Source: Pisaster brevispinus
Lineage: Eukaryota > Echinodermata > Asteroidea > Forcipulatida > Asteriidae
NCBI GenBank assembly: GCA_023634235.1
Contig: JAMKCF010000018.1
Span: 3,563,474 to 3,627,473, forward strand
Reading direction: 5' to 3'
DNA: 64,000 nt
Shown: positions 1 to 13,926 of the stretch, piece by piece
Numbering within the stretch: the stretch's first letter is position 1
Layout of the letters: each line of letters begins with the position of its first letter
Notes under the pieces: generated by a model
Told to the model about the DNA's origin: nothing
Database searches by the model: none
The model's input: only the letters and a program-made list of their open reading frames with translations
Made by a program: the position numbers and the translations under genes

Positions 1-2300
1 ATGTTAAGCATAAATTTACAATTTATAGACTGAAAATGGGATATTTGGAGACTTGAATATCTTCTATTGCTGATCTGCATTGCAAAAATACTGAAACACA
101 TGTTGTGTACTGGGTCTTTTAAATGCAGTATGTGCAGGTATGGTTTTCACTGTAGGCTGTATATAAATCATTCACATCTAATAAACTTCCGGGAAAATAG
201 ATACAATAACAAATTAATTAATACACAGGAATATTGATGTGATGACACAGTGACATTGACGTTCTTGTATAGTCAACCCTCCTACTGTCTGACCAATCAA
301 TATCATTCACCAGGGTTTTGACAGATATACATGTTAGATGTGTAAATGCATTATGCTAGCCTGCAATGTGATATCGTGCGGTGTGAAGTACACCGTCAAC
401 CCTCCTACTGTCTGACCATTCAATATCATCCACCACAGTGGTTTTGAATGATTTAGTTAGATGGGACACTAGATGTTAGCCTGCAATATGATATCATGTG
501 GTTAATGCATCTACAAGAACACAACACACAGTCAACCCTCCAACTATGCGACCATTCAATATCATCCAGAGTGGTATTGAGTGATAGATGCACTCGATGC
601 TAGCCTACAATCAACAGAGCACGGTTCTGGGCCCACTACAGGTGTCTTTTGGGTGAACCAACCCCAACCCAGAAACACTCGAAAGATTTTGTAAAAGTGG
701 AAGCCTAAAATATGAGGAAGCTGCTAAGAAGTCAATTAGTAGATTATTCAATATTTTGATCACGGGTCACCAAAAGCCGAGAATCGAAACTGACGCAAGT
801 CCTAGACTTGAGTCAACAACACTACCTTTTATCAAAGCGACCACCTGGTAACAAAAACAACAACAACCTCTACCCCAACCTGCCCTTTAAATCAACCACT
901 TGGCCGTATACAGCGAGTATCTCCAGGCAAAACGCAGACAGGACCCTAATGGTTTAAGTGCTTGCCGTTTGAATTCGCCATGGATCCCGTAACACACCGG
1001 GATACATGAATTTTTATCGGCTTAAAAATACACGTCGATCGCTGAGCAAAAATCTCTCCTGCTGGGGTCTCTTGTATTTGTATGCCAATGGGAGCTTAAA
1101 GGGCAGGTGTGTGACACTGTTAAAGATGCTGTGGTTTAGCGTCGAGTGGAACTTTAAAGGGCAAGTAAGATCCTGGAAATGATGTACTGAAATCTGACTG
1201 ATGGAAAACTATGAAAGACAGAGGAAGCTTAAAGGGCAAAATGTCTGTACGATACCATGCATGTGATGACATAAACTCTTGTAAATAACTGAAAATAGTT
1301 GCTTTAAGGTGTAGTCTGACATTTGTAAACCTAAAATGACAAAACCAACTCTTGAGCTATTCCTGCAGAGAGTATACATGTAGACATAAAATGAAATCAC
1401 AAAAACCATCCAATTACAACAATTTCAGAAGTTGAACGTAGATAAAAATCTGTGCGTTTATAAATACTCTAGTCCTCAACTCCTTTACATTTTCTAAAAA
1501 TTCATGAGCAGGGAAGGTTCCTAGATGTCTTCTTGTTTGTACAAGGTTTTATTATGAATAATATAAAACTCAGACAGATGTATTTCAGATCACAGGCATT
1601 GCCCGGGGGACATTCGGTGTGCGATGAAGCGTGTCAACAACCATACCGGTAGATTGATGCTCCATGTCGGCCGAAAAAAAAGGGAAAATTAATTTCCCCA
1701 GGAACATATATAATACTATATAGCATCATTCACCTCTTGTGAGACCCATGTTTGTTTTCTTTAGTGAAATGATTCATTGTGCGTTATGGATGGATGTGGT
1801 CAGAGTCTGATATTAAAAAACTGGAAATTTATTGAGCGAGGAAAAAAAACCATAACAAAAAACAATGACAAATGGAGACTTAATTGAATTGATTCGAAAT
1901 TGTAGAAATTGTTTGGTGATGAAATTGTTGTAAACCAAATTGTATAAATATGCAACAAAATAATTTGATGTTTTCTGAAGTGGTGTGCAAACCCAATGAG
2001 ATGAAACCTTTTACACTTAACAATGTGAAGGTTAAATAGATGCCTCGATACAAAGACTTCAAATATAATTTCTGTTGACTGAGGTCCCACATTTAATTTT
2101 CTTTAAAAAAAAACGATTTCTGTAAAACCAGCCTCAAAGCAACCTCCCTTTCCCAAGAGCTGTTTAGTTTTGGAAACAGGCTACCAGTGGATGCGGTCAC
2201 TGCAACCAATCTGAAAGGGTTCCAGAGCGGACGGAGCTACCCCTTCCAACCTCTCTCAGAACAAATTGACATCCCCACCATCTGATAACCATCCCCACCA
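1..2300. other. non-coding stretch, left edge
   Basis: Apart from the tandem repeat at 272-612 I see no gene here. Open frames are short, lack homology I recognise and lack plausible splice sites. The DNA is AT-rich and unique-looking. An unseen exon of a gene extending to the left cannot be excluded. Confidence 0.5.
272..612. repeat. three-copy tandem repeat, ~122-137 bp unit
   Basis: Three diverged copies begin at about 272, 394 and 531. Each starts with GTCAACCCTCC and carries a CAATATCATYCA block. A GCTAGCCTGCAAT-like block follows, then a GATATCRTG block in the first two copies. Divergence and length differences show an old local duplication. No coding potential is evident. Confidence 0.75.
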
Positions 2301-2304
2301 GCAA

Positions 2305-2470
2305 AGGCAAAGTATACCTTTGGTTTTTGGAACTGTTCAATTGTTTTAATCCTATATGAATAAAGATATATACAATAAAATAACCTGTGAAAATTTCATT
2401 TCAAAAAGGTAGTAGCATTTTTAGAGAAAGGGGCAATGTACACGCAGGAAGAATTATCCGTGTTTTTATG
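2305..2470 (+). mobile_element. fragment of repeat family G
   Basis: Starts with GCAAAGGCAAAGTATACCTT and continues through a GTTTTAATCCTATAT block to a GAAGAATTATCCG block. The same order of blocks is found at about 36690-36900 and, inverted, at 37340-37592. It is a truncated copy of a moderately repeated non-autonomous element; no ORF. Confidence 0.6.
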
Positions 2471-2778
2471 TTCATTTTTAAATAATAACCAAAGGTTTAC
2501 TGTTTTAAGAAAGTACATGTAGGCCTACACCAATGCAAGATGCAAGAATTGATAATCCAGGAAACTGTCGTCTAAATTTGCTCTACAAAAAAACAACACT
2601 GTGTCCAAATTACATTAATTTATTTCCAACACTTTAAAATGACCGATGAAATAATGTACATGTCGGATCGGTAGCTCAGAAACCCCCCACACGCCCCATC
2701 TTTGAATAAGGTTTATTCCCTCAAACTCCCCCCCCCCCCCCTCACCATTTTCTATCAAGCTACAGTCACCCTCCCACA

Positions 2779-2910
2779 TAGGGAGACTGCCAACATTTAG
2801 ATGCTAGACAGCTCAGTTGATAAGGTGCCGGCATGTTAATCCGGTCACCGGTGGTCGCAGGTTCACGTCCCACTCTATCAATTTTTCTTTGTTAACCCCC
2901 ACATATTTTC
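2779..2910 (+). mobile_element. tRNA-derived SINE, family 1
   Basis: Begins with a TAGGGAGACTGCCAACA leader, then a degenerate tRNA-like body with an A box (TAGACAGCTCAGTTGATAAG) and a B box (GCAGGTTCACGTCCC), then CAATTTTTCTTTGTT. The same leader, boxes and tail recur at 23250-23365 and, inverted, at 27775-27900. That recurrence marks a SINE rather than a functional tRNA gene. Confidence 0.75.
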
Positions 2911-2925
2911 CTATAACAAATGACT

Positions 2926-5450
2926 GGAAGCCATTTCTTTTGGCACAAGATGCAGGATGACTTTACCCCCCCCCCACCCACCCCTCCCTACTTTTATAAG
3001 CGATCTGTCACTGCTGCTGCATGCACCCTTGTAGCTAGCACTCCAAACACATGCCTGTTTTTTCCCTCTGGCTCCAGGGTTTTTGCCGGTACCCTTTCTG
3101 ACAGCTACTGTAACTCTTTCACTGAAACGCGAAACGTCGATATCAATGTCAAGTCTATTGATTCCATCCTCTCGGTTTTATTCTAGACATCCTGATTTAA
3201 TTTTTTGCACCCCAACAGTTTCGACCTTGAACCTTGAGTATACAATGTGTTCTCTCAGAGAGACCGAGGAGTCAATCAAGAGAAAAGTACATGAAGCGGA
3301 GACTGGAGACTACTGTAAGAATAATTGAGTCCGGTCAACTAATGTCTTCCCCACCCTTAAAAAAAAAAGTATGTTTAAAAATAGATGAATTCATGAAAAA
3401 ACAAAAACAAATATTTTTTCCCAGGAGTTTGGAGGGGTTAGCAATTCAAGTGTGGAAAAGTCAATCAAATATTCTATATGTGAAAGAGACTAAAGAGGCT
3501 TAAACCATCTTGAGTTTTTAATTTAGTCATGATGCTCATTAAATATATGACATATTTAATATTTAACGGTAAATAATAATAACTGTAGCAGACAAAAAAT
3601 CAACTGTTCCTTCCGTCTTGTTCTTAGACTACTAAAATTAAAAGGACAAGAAATTACTTCAAAAACATCTGCGTTCCTATAAATAGGTAGACTCATTGCG
3701 ACCTTTTCTCATGCACACATTCGTCCGCCAACGCCAGCCACCACGGCCAGCCAGGGCGGTGGGAACAGAAAACCCTTACAAGACCAGGGAAGATGATGAC
3801 GGAAAGAAGACAGCAGAGAGAGAGGGAGAGAGAGAGAGAGAGAGAGAAAAAAAAATCCAGACCATGTGTGAGTTGACAGACATTTAGTAATCTCTCTAAG
3901 AGCATTGCATGGAAAAGTCCATTTGTTGTAGAGGTGATAATTCAATTAAACCAGCCCGAGCATTCTCTGGAGGAGGAGGAGGGGGGTTGCTTAGAGGGGC
4001 TTCATGGACTAGTGCTTACTGCCGCCCGGAAAAATAAATTTATTCCAAATGTACGCTGGGTGTTGGGATGTGTCAGAAATCTGGAGAAATGTAAGACTTT
4101 TTTTTTTTCTCCTCCGGTTGGAGGTAGAGTGTATATTGATGACTGAGTGAATACATTTTTTGGTCAAGGAGTAATACTTGATGGCGTAAGGGCACAGTCA
4201 ACATATTCTCAAATTTCCATCGTTCTGATTGTTGGGTTTTTCCGTTCGGGTTGACTAATTATACCACCAATGCTATTGGTTTCTTTGTAACATTCATTCG
4301 GGATTTAAGTTTCCAATATCAGATCTTGGTTATGTCTGGATTTTTCAAAATGAATTTGAGGACGATTAAATCTCATCTTTAAAATAATTATGAAATTGGA
4401 ACCCTAGCGAGAAGTGTCGCTTGCTGAATCAGTATTACTGATATTATTTATTTATGATTTATTTATTTCAAAATCTTTATACCAGATAAACAGATCGACA
4501 GAATCTGTTTTATGTCAATGTCCTGCAGGCCAATCAAATAATACAACAGACTACACAAACAAACAAAACAGTTTAAATGCCAAAATAATTTCAGGGGAAA
4601 AAAATACAACTTTTTTACAAAAATGTTGAGCTAACTTTTTTCTGCGAATCTTTCAAAAATTTGTCGGGTAGTAAATTCATTTGGAAGGGATATGAAACTG
4701 TGATTTAAGTGTTTGTAGATATTAAGTAATTATTCACAATTTCATTTTAGCTACAGAGTTTACCTGACTCTTACGTAAAACAATGGTAATTAGAATATTA
4801 ACAATTGTGTTTTGCAGAACGTTTTGAAGGGTAAACAGGCCAAAAACCATGGCAACAGAGGTAACAACATCTTTTTAATTTAAAGGCTCAAGTTGAGAGT
4901 GAATGTTTGAAATTACTAACTTTATAAATGCCATATTGCAAGGATATACAAGTTACTGCTAAGCATGTATGTGGCAAGCAGGAATTAACCAAGCAGCCTC
5001 TCCCCCCTCCCCACTGCCCCCAAAAATCATAGTTTGAAATGTTCCAAATGTACACACAGATAAACAACTTTCAGAACCCAATATATAATTTGTCTTAAAA
5101 TAGGAATGTGTGCCACACCATGTAATGGTATGCATAGGCATCATTTTTCTCCCTGATGACATCATTATTGGTTGCTAGGCAACCAATTTGGCTGAAGGGT
5201 GTAGTCTCAATGCGCATACACACAAATCTTGGAGCAGGGCAAAAAAAGAATTTGGCTTCCATTGAGAGAGTGGTTTTTTTTAACCTAGATGTCAAGAGAG
5301 TAAGTTGTAAAATGGTATTTGGCTGCATCTGTCTGAATCAAGCGACAGCGGCTGTTGCTATGGCTGCTGGCTACAGGGGCAACCAATGTTGAAGAATAGG
5401 CCTTCCCAGCGTTCAGGCCATAGCAACTGTCAAAGCCGCTAATTCAAACC
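2926..5450. other. non-coding stretch
   Basis: No supportable gene. Contains a poly-C run near 2966 and a short (AG)n microsatellite at about 3815-3847, which produces Ser/Leu- or Arg/Glu-rich artefact frames on the two strands. Otherwise unique AT-rich DNA. Confidence 0.5.
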
Positions 5451-5451
5451 A

Positions 5452-5643
5452 GGGCCCAATTTCATTGAGCTGTTTAAGCACAACAATTTGCTAAGCACAA
5501 TAACATTTTGCTTACCAGAATAAGGTTACCAGCCAAACTACCATGTCACGTGTACAATTTGTGACTGGTATCCTGCTCATCTCTGCTTAGCAGGAATGGT
5601 TAAGCATTATTTTTCTGCTTAAGCAGCTCTATGAAATTGGGCC
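5452..5643. mobile_element. foldback element, family A
   Basis: A ~190 bp MITE-like element with inverted ends: GGGCCCAATTTCATTGAGC at the left and GCTCTATGAAATTGGGCC at the right. Between them are CTTAAGCA/TGCTTAGCA blocks and a core ending in GTACAATTTGTGACTGGTAT. At least eight relatives occur in this window. It is non-autonomous, with no ORF. Confidence 0.85.
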
Positions 5644-5894
5644 AAGGCCATTGAGCCGTTATTCTTGGTTGACTTCCACGTTTCTAAAATCAACTGACTG
5701 AATGCACTTCATTTGTTTTTGCAGTAAAAGATGACTTGCAATTCACTCCTTCAAAGTTAGTTTTTGATTTTACAGTCTTCACAATAATTTCTTAGACATT
5801 CTGTTACTTTACTGGATAAATTCTTGGTTTGCATTTAAGGACAATTACTTCCAACACTCCTTAATGATTGCTTCACACCTGGAGAGACAGGGTG

Positions 5895-6050
5895 GTCATG
5901 AAGGCCATGGCCTCTGTTGCCCCTGCTCTTGGCCTTGGTGCCCCTTCAAAAGACTCTCATAGACTTTAAAGATTTTCCAAAGGAAGTGCCCTTTGCAAAA
6001 TGAAAATGGCCTTGCCCTCTCAAAGATGAAATTCCCAGGCCTGTTACTTT
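5895..6050. mobile_element. repeat family H copy
   Basis: Contains GGCCTCTGTTGCCCC, GGCCTTGGTGCCCCTTC and GGAAGTGCCCTTTGC blocks in this order. The same series is found at 16785-16945 and, inverted, at 24945-25110. The open frame across it (minus strand to 6276) is an artefact of the repeat. Confidence 0.65.
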
Positions 6051-6539
6051 TCCAATCTTGTAAGATTTTTGAAACAAATGTTTCCAAGGAGTGGTGACAG
6101 AGAAGCATGAAAAGTAAATAAATCAAAACACTTGCAAGAAGGAAAAAAAAAATAACACAAAATCCACAGACTCCCAAGAGCCACCTATAGAAGATAAAGT
6201 GCTTAACCTTCAGAATATCGTTCCTCAACTTAAACGCACCTGTTATGTGTAAATTAATTTTTTTGAAAATATTCAAAAATTTAATATACTGGAATTTAAT
6301 CTTTGTGGGGACAAGGACATTTTCAATTTACAAAGAGTAATTTTCCTGCCTGATTTATTTTAATTTGTCTACGGTTACCACACTGGCAAAACATACTTTT
6401 AATGATTATGTACATACAGATTATGTGGATAGACGATTTTACAAAATTATGAATTATGATCCCTCTAAAAACTCTCTTTCATAGGTGCACAAGAAAAAAA
6501 CAAGTTATAAATAACAAAGGAAACTAACTTCGTAAATTT

Positions 6540-6632
6540 TAGCCGCTGTAGCTCAGTTGGTAGAGCGCTGGCACGTTAATCCAGAAGTCATTGGTTCAAA
6601 TCCAGCTCTAGTCAATTTGTTCAACCCTAAAT
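6540..6632 (+). mobile_element. tRNA-derived SINE, family 1
   Basis: The best-preserved tRNA-like body in the window: A box TAGCTCAGTTGGTAGAGCG, an anticodon-like CACGTTAATCC arm, B box GGTTCAAATCC, then GTCAATTTGTTCAACCC and an A-rich tail. It could fold as a tRNA-like cloverleaf. The SINE tail and the sister copies argue against a functional tRNA gene. Confidence 0.7.
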
Positions 6633-6639
6633 TAAAAAA

Positions 6640-9600
6640 AAAAACAACAACAACTACACACTTAATACATGTGTAGCATCCCACTCACATGTATTATGTG
6701 TAGCATTAAATTAAATATTGTCAGCATTTTTGTCACCCCGCCCCCTCCCACATGGAACCTTATCATGTCTAGTTGTCAAGGAAACACCATGTTTGCTCCT
6801 GGTAATGTTTTGGCAGCGAGAGCAATTGAAATGTTTTCTACCTCCCAAAATGATGCGCTGTGGCTCTGCAAACACAACAAGCCAAGAGCTTGGAGGTGTC
6901 AATTTATTTACGCGGTTTCTCCCTGGTGGTCTTCGGTCAGGCAAAATACCTGTATCTTCCAGAGGTGCACAACAGTTTTGGGCCTTTTAAATATTAAAGT
7001 GATTACAGTTTGGGTAAATTTTGTTAAATACATCTCAAGACTTTGACTAATGAATTGTGAAGAGGTGGCAGCCATTTTCATTTTGCAAATAGTAGAAAAT
7101 CTGGATGAACAGAAGCCGAATTAAATCCGAAATAAGAAACTTGGCTGTGAATATGGCAGTTGGCTGCAATGACAATGTTGTGGAGAATAACTTTTCGTTG
7201 TGATCGTTTGCGCAAGTGGAATGCAGCCCAGATGAAAGAGAAGGATTAAGGGTGTGTTGGGTGCAATCTTTGAAACTGGCCACTTAAAAAATTGTGCAGC
7301 GGCCATTTTTCTTACAGCGCCAGTTTTTGTTTCCTTGCATGATTTCAAAAATTGGGCAGGATAGCCGGGGGGTGCAAACTTTCAACATCGCACGATCTTT
7401 GTCGTTCAACTGTAATTCTTACCCCTCGTCATGTAATTAAATGCTCTATGAAGAGAATTTACCTCCGGAGTTTAAAAGGGTATGTTTGAATTAACGTTCT
7501 GCTGGATCTTATTTTTTGTCTGAAGTGATACTTCTGTTCTAAAACTTGAGTTAGAATGTCAAAAACCATAAGACCGCTGGACTTGTCTGGTCAAACTTTT
7601 ACTGGCCCGAAACTTAAACTGCTGGCATCGGGCCTGCGTTCCACTGTAAAATTGGAACTCTGGTTAAAAAGAATCTTGATTTAAATTTAGTCTCAAAGCT
7701 TACTGATTATGAAGTTCAAACTAGAAAAAAAAAATTTCTGTGGAATATTTCCCTCTGAAATATTTAAGAAAACTGTATCTGAAAAAAAATTTTTGTTAAA
7801 TGTTTTTAAACGCGACAGCTAATTTTGTTTGTTACTACGAAAATTAAGGACAATGTGTTTACATGCTGAAAATTGTGCATTGTTTTTCACTATTTTCTCC
7901 TTACTCATACAACAACAGATGAAGCCCAAATTTTCAGGGGTTTATTTCATGTTTATGGTTGATCACACAAAACGACTATTTTGTCAGCTCTACCAATCCT
8001 GTATTATAGCTTTAAGGAGACAAGGACTTCTTCTTGGAATGTAACTGACTGTGAGATAATTGATGCAACCACAGGGAATCTCCCGAGTACTTTCATTTGA
8101 CATGGCAAGATCAATTCAATTGTTGCTGTATTTTGACAATGAGGATGCGAAGCAGATGCTCAGACTGTTTACAGCCGCACGGCCATCAAAGATAAATTAA
8201 TCATATGAGGTTTTGTATCAATAGCGGCAAATTAATTATGGGCTTCCCCAGGAGTTTTCAAAACTGTTTGGGGGAGGGGTATTCTGGAGCCAAAGTTTGT
8301 AAGTTTTGCCTTTTTTAGAAGCACACTGAATTGAAACAAGGTCCTCGGAAGGCTTTTACTTGATGTTTATCTTTGGTTTTAAAGGCCTTCTGTGCAACTT
8401 GGGGCATTCTAACTGGTGTTATCTTAATGATTTTTGTGATTATGATCTCAGCTCCCTTCCCCCCCCCCAAAAAAAAAAACAAACCCAAAACAAACCCATA
8501 TATATATATAAAATTAGTAGGGGAGATGGCCTTAGCTTTCAATCCAATCCGGACCTTCGTCAGAGGCATAAACAAGAACAAAAACCATATATATATATAT
8601 CTTATTCGCACATATCAGACAAGGTTCATGCACATGTATCGGCCTGATTCTGTAGCGTGTGCATGGATACTTAGATCTCTGGGTTTGGGTCTGCAGTACA
8701 CCAGTAAACTCAATATTTCTTAGTGTGATGTACCATGCACCTGAATTGATACTTGGGGTCTAGCAGGTAAAAATACTGGCGGCCGGCTAGCAGGTAAAAT
8801 GTAGGCCCTATAACTATAAAACAAATATTGAGGACAAACTGTTGTTGGCAGGGTCGATACGCACCAATTGAGTGTCGATACGCGCAAATTTCTGCCGATA
8901 AGCAAAAACAAAATGATAATCATATTAAAAACAATTAAAAATTCTCAAAAAATTGAGACATAATCATAAATTATGCTCCAGATTGCACAGTAGGGCTTTT
9001 AAAACCAAGATAGACATTCCGAAAACATTGTTACCATTTAGCGTGCTTCGGCAAACATAAACAAAATTTGGGTCCAGAATGCCCCACAGTTTTTGAAAAA
9101 AACTGGGGAGAACCCTGGTTGGCACATTTCGCATTTACTCACTGGCACACTTTCTTTCGACTGCTCCTTTAAAGAGAAAGAAGAGTTGTTTAAAAAATCT
9201 GGAAAAAAAATGACATGGTTTCGTCTGCTACCATTTTATACAAATTTGATCAGTCGCTTTTTTCAAGTACTTCAATGTTTAGATTGCGAATTCCAACACA
9301 CTATGCCAATGTTTGCATTCTGATAAACCAGCCTTTTACAAATTTAAGTTTCTCTTATCAGCAGCCAAGTCTATAATCTTGTTCACAAGCTTAAAGGGTA
9401 GACTGTCTATATAATTATAATAAAAAAGATGATTTACAGAAGGCTGGGAAGGGACTGGATGGGATGGGAAGATAAGAGAAAACTGTTCAGTAGGCTGGGG
9501 GGGAGGGGGGAGAGTTGACTGCTTCACACCCTGGAGGAGGACATTGATGACCCAAGCGCTCAGAGAAGATGCAAGTGCACACTTTGAATTATTTGTAACA

Positions 9601-12600
9601 GTGGCAGAGAGTGGGAGCAGTATTAGTTGACACTATGAGCTGCACTGATTGTGAACACTGATAAAACACTTGAATAAAAACAGTAAAAACTAACAGTGCG
9701 CTAATTTTCATCGCACCAATATTATCAAAATCTAGCAGTTGGAATTTATGTATTAAGTCACATTGTTTTAATTAAGTCTTTATTAACTAGATTTATTGCT
9801 GGAGTTATTTTTAAGAAAATGTTGTCAGTGACTCTAGATCATTAATGTATTCATTATCTAAAAGGACCCCTAGGCTAAGTCTTCTTTCGTTCCAATGCAT
9901 GTTCATAAAAAAATGTCCAGAAGATTGGAGCATGAATAAAGATAGTTTTGGACAGAGGTTCTGGTGTCCTATAATCGTCAGGATTGTAAAGCAGGCTGCA
10001 GCTGTAACAAAGTGAGGACAGACGGGGTACTAGACGCTGACTCAGTGGCGACGTGAGGATTGGGCCGAGTCTGTAATTGGGCTAAGGAATCTAAGGGAAG
10101 AAGATGAGAAACATCTTAGGTGTAAGAGAAGGGTCAAGCTCTGGACGGCACTTTGCTGACAGCTTCCAATTTCTTACATGGCTTTCAACAGAATCTTAGG
10201 GCGACAGTGCCCCGTAAAAAGCGCATAATTTTATAAGACGTTAACGCAGAATTCTGCCGACATGGGCCGTGGTCTTTGGGTACTCCCAAGATTTTTGTTT
10301 TGTCAAAAACTAGTAAGGCTGTGTCCAGATTAGCAGCTAGGGCTCGATTTGTCACCGCTGTGCAGCGTGGACAAGCCTTGTTGCATAGGATGCCCTTAGC
10401 AACACCCTTAGCAATAGCCATGTAATAGCCACTAATATGGTCTTAGCCATAGTCTATCAGGAACACAAGTTTCGTAAATTCATCCAAAATAAGCAAAAAG
10501 GGAAAATTTCCTTTCAATGAAATGGCACTGCACCCTTTAAAAACTTCACCCTCAGTCTTGTCATGTCACAGGGTTCTTCACCCACAAATCACTTGTCTTT
10601 TATTCCACTTCAATCAATCAATGCAATGTCCCTCTCAATGAAACTCAAGGAAACAAACCCTGCTCCCCCACTGTCAAGGTGGAATAACCCCACTACATCA
10701 ATGTCAGGTCAGGGGTCAACTCAATTAGGCACAAATTTACAACCTGGTCAAAAAGTCACTGGTAGATAAAAAAATGTTGGTGGGCAAAGTGTTATTGCAA
10801 TTGTTTTTGGCTGCAATAAGATCTAGAAATCCAAGAATGAGAATGTTTTGGCCAGTATCTTAACTTTGGAATTGTTTAAGACTGGACAGTGGTGGTGGTG
10901 GTGGTGGGGGAGGAGCTGAAGTCATAGGCAGTGCATGTTACATCTCGTCATATGATACTGTAATCTGACTGTTTAGCAAAATAGTTCAATGCATACTTGT
11001 AGCTGAAAATCACAATAAGATGATTCAAAAATGCAATAGTTTGTTTAAACATTTTGTAAAGTGTTGACATGTTTATTGTTTTTAATCCTTCCTGTTTTTT
11101 ATGGTTTTACTGCTGTCGGTTGGTGAAATAAATGTGTTTTTCTTTTTAATCAGACATTGTCCATAATCTGGGCTCAGAGAGTCTTAAAGAGTCCTTTTCA
11201 CACAACAGCAATTTAGCTGGGGTCCCTTGCTTAACTTGAGCAAGGTTGTGAATTTTTTACGAATTGCACTTCATGTGGAAGGACAACATTGTGTCATCAG
11301 ACAGTATATTAAGATCCTCAATGAAACCTTCTTAAAGTTTAAACACTGCCAAATTTGGAGCAAGAGACGGTTTTCTTCTTGTTAAAAGGGCTTTAAGCCA
11401 ACCAAAATGTTTAGATAAAACCATGGAGATGAAACAGTCTTTTAAAACAAACTCACAAGTTACAAGTTTACACAGTTGGTCCCTAAGTGTTCTACCCAGG
11501 CAAGGGGGTGTTACCCAAGGTCCAGTTGTCTGACTTCACCATTTTTCCTAATAGAGGTTCCACTTTCCCAAGGTGATTACTCCAACAGATGGGACTCTTC
11601 TCCCAGTGGGAGGACCTTCAGGCTACTTGGTGTGTCTACAACAACCATACCCCACCAGGTTGGTCCCAGTAGACTTGTCCCTAATCCAACTGTCAAACAG
11701 ATCGTACCTTTCCAAAGTGATACCAACTTCCAAATGTGATATTTTAACAACGGGACTAGGTCTTGTCTTTTTCATGAGATGGTTTCTATGACATAGGCTC
11801 CACTACAAAAAAAGGTCTGAAACTGGACAATTTAAGAATAGATAGCATTTCCACCTTTTGGTAACCCTATCATTATGTTAAAGATTTCAGGATGGTACAC
11901 ATCTTCAGAGCTAGAGAAGTAGATCAAAGAGCAGGATTTCTTTATACATGAAGAAACCAACCAAGCAAACTAAAAATGGTCTGAAATCAGATAATAATAA
12001 ACTGTGTGAAATTTCAAATGCCTAAAAGGAGATCCTACCATTATTTATAATCCCTTTTAAAGGTCCTACCAAATCAAACCCCATAGTTCTACTGAAGTAC
12101 AGCGTATGCACACAATTCCTTTTAAAGTTTACAGAATATTAGCCAATGTTTTTGTGCTTTAAAAGTACTGTTGAATGTGGAATAAAAGAAATATATATTT
12201 TTAAATACTGCACATACAGACTTTGGCTTGCCCAAATCACAGAACCTAAGTTGAACTTGTCTACAAAGTTCACTGAGGTTTCAGAAACATGTACATGTAC
12301 ATATCATACAGTAAAAGGTACATTACATATATATGTAGGCTTTCCCACAATCACAAACCAGATAAAACCTACACCAATGCACTTCTAAAACAACTACCCC
12401 TGAAGGAAGGGAGAGAGATCTCCTTCTATCTAAACAAATTTCAGGAATGTTTCCGCCAGGCTGTTGCTGCATGGCTGTTGAAGTAGTAGTCAAATATTTG
12501 ACTGCCACAAAACCTATCCAAGCGTGAGAAAAGCTTTGTGACCTTCCTCCAAGTTTCAACTCTGTTCTCCCTCTACTCAAGCTACCTCCATGATGCCTCA

Positions 12601-12930
12601 ACCAGGCTGGCTCCCACCACACAGAGGAGGCATTCTTACATTTAGTTTACTGGTCTAAAGCCAAGGTTTGCTCGTAACCTTTTCAGCGGCTATACCCATC
12701 AGGACCGGAGAGTGTGTCATTTTCAGGGCTCTGTCAGTTTGTTTTTTTACTTGGCCCATTTACGTTGCCCTTCAGCTCACAGCACGAAACTTAAACTGGA
12801 TTGCAAACCCCGTTGCAATTTACCTGAAGTCCCACCGGTTAAAGAACCGATGCTCATCTCAGGAGCAAATACATTTAAGATTTCCTCCTCACTCAAGATT
12901 ATACCATACCCTTGAAATAAATAACTCAAC
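6640..12930. other. long non-coding stretch
   Basis: No supportable protein gene. It holds a family C fragment (about 7570-7655), AT-repeat tracts flanking a possible retroelement tail (8500-8605) and a short (TGG)n tract near 10890. About 9.9-12.6 kb is relatively repeat-poor and could be untranslated or regulatory DNA. I see no coding exon with consistent splice sites there. Confidence 0.45.
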
Positions 12931-12934
12931 ATCA

Positions 12935-13115
12935 GGGCTCGAAATTCACATTGGACTGCTGGCCCGAGGCAAGTGATGTTAGCCTGGCCAGTGAACTTGT
13001 ATAACTGGACAAGTCCGGTGGTCTTGTGTTTTTAATTTGAATACTCAAACAACACTCTAATATTTGTAAATAAAATTTGAAAAATGATGCACAAATTTCA
13101 TTTGAGTATCAAAGT
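12935..13115 (+). mobile_element. family C element, partial
   Basis: Begins GGGCTCGAAATTCACATTGG, followed by CTGGCCCGAGGC, ACAAGTCCGGTGGTCTTGTG and a diverged tail. It matches the left part of complete copies at 25513-25892, 27417-27757 and 57527-57885. The right inverted end is missing. Confidence 0.65.
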
Positions 13116-13926
13116 AGAAAAAGAATCACTGTCACTTTTCAGCATCAATGAGTTTTTGTTATATTAATTCTTCTGAGTAGATATTTATGAGGAATGAACA
13201 GAAGGTTTTTGTCGAAGACTGAAAGTTAAAATGCCGATAACAAACCGTAGACCAGAATAAGGAAAGGTCAAATTCACTGAGATGAACACAAGACTCTGTT
13301 TTTGAACCATAGTTTGACACATGGGCTTGTGGACAAGTACCCATTTTGCATCATAGGTTTTCACAGTCAATCTTTTAAGTTTCAAGAGCTATTTTAATCC
13401 TCGCAAAACAGCTGGGGATTTTTACTAAAACACAGTGAGTCAAATGAAGAAACGACACTGCACAAACTTCACCATCGGCATCAGTATGTCGACAAATATA
13501 CTGCCTATTCTAAGTCAAGTGAACTCAAGGTCATGGCTAACAAACAGCAGACTAGAGAAAGTGTGACGAGGAAATTCAGGTCTGAAATCGTTGCCCCCTT
13601 TGCTTTTAGAAAAAATCTCAAAACGGTGTCCATCTGTCTATCGCTACCAGAACAAAACCACATTAAACCAGTAATCACTCCTTCCTGTGCTGTAGGAACT
13701 GGCAGCTCATCTGCTGCTGGTTTGGTCAATAAATATAATACAAAATAAACACAGGTTCACTGCTGCTTCATTTGAAGCATCAAACCATCACTACACCTTA
13801 ATTTGAAGCAGAGAGGGTCCTCAATTTTACAATTTTGAATCCCTCACATGTTCATTTATTGGAGATTTAACAACAATACACAAATTATTCGATTAATCCC
13901 ACAATTGAGGCTTTTTAATCATAAGT

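Noticed and set aside
6540..6632. Functional tRNA gene
   Set aside because: Sister copies with the same SINE leader and tail, and imperfect stems, indicate a SINE.
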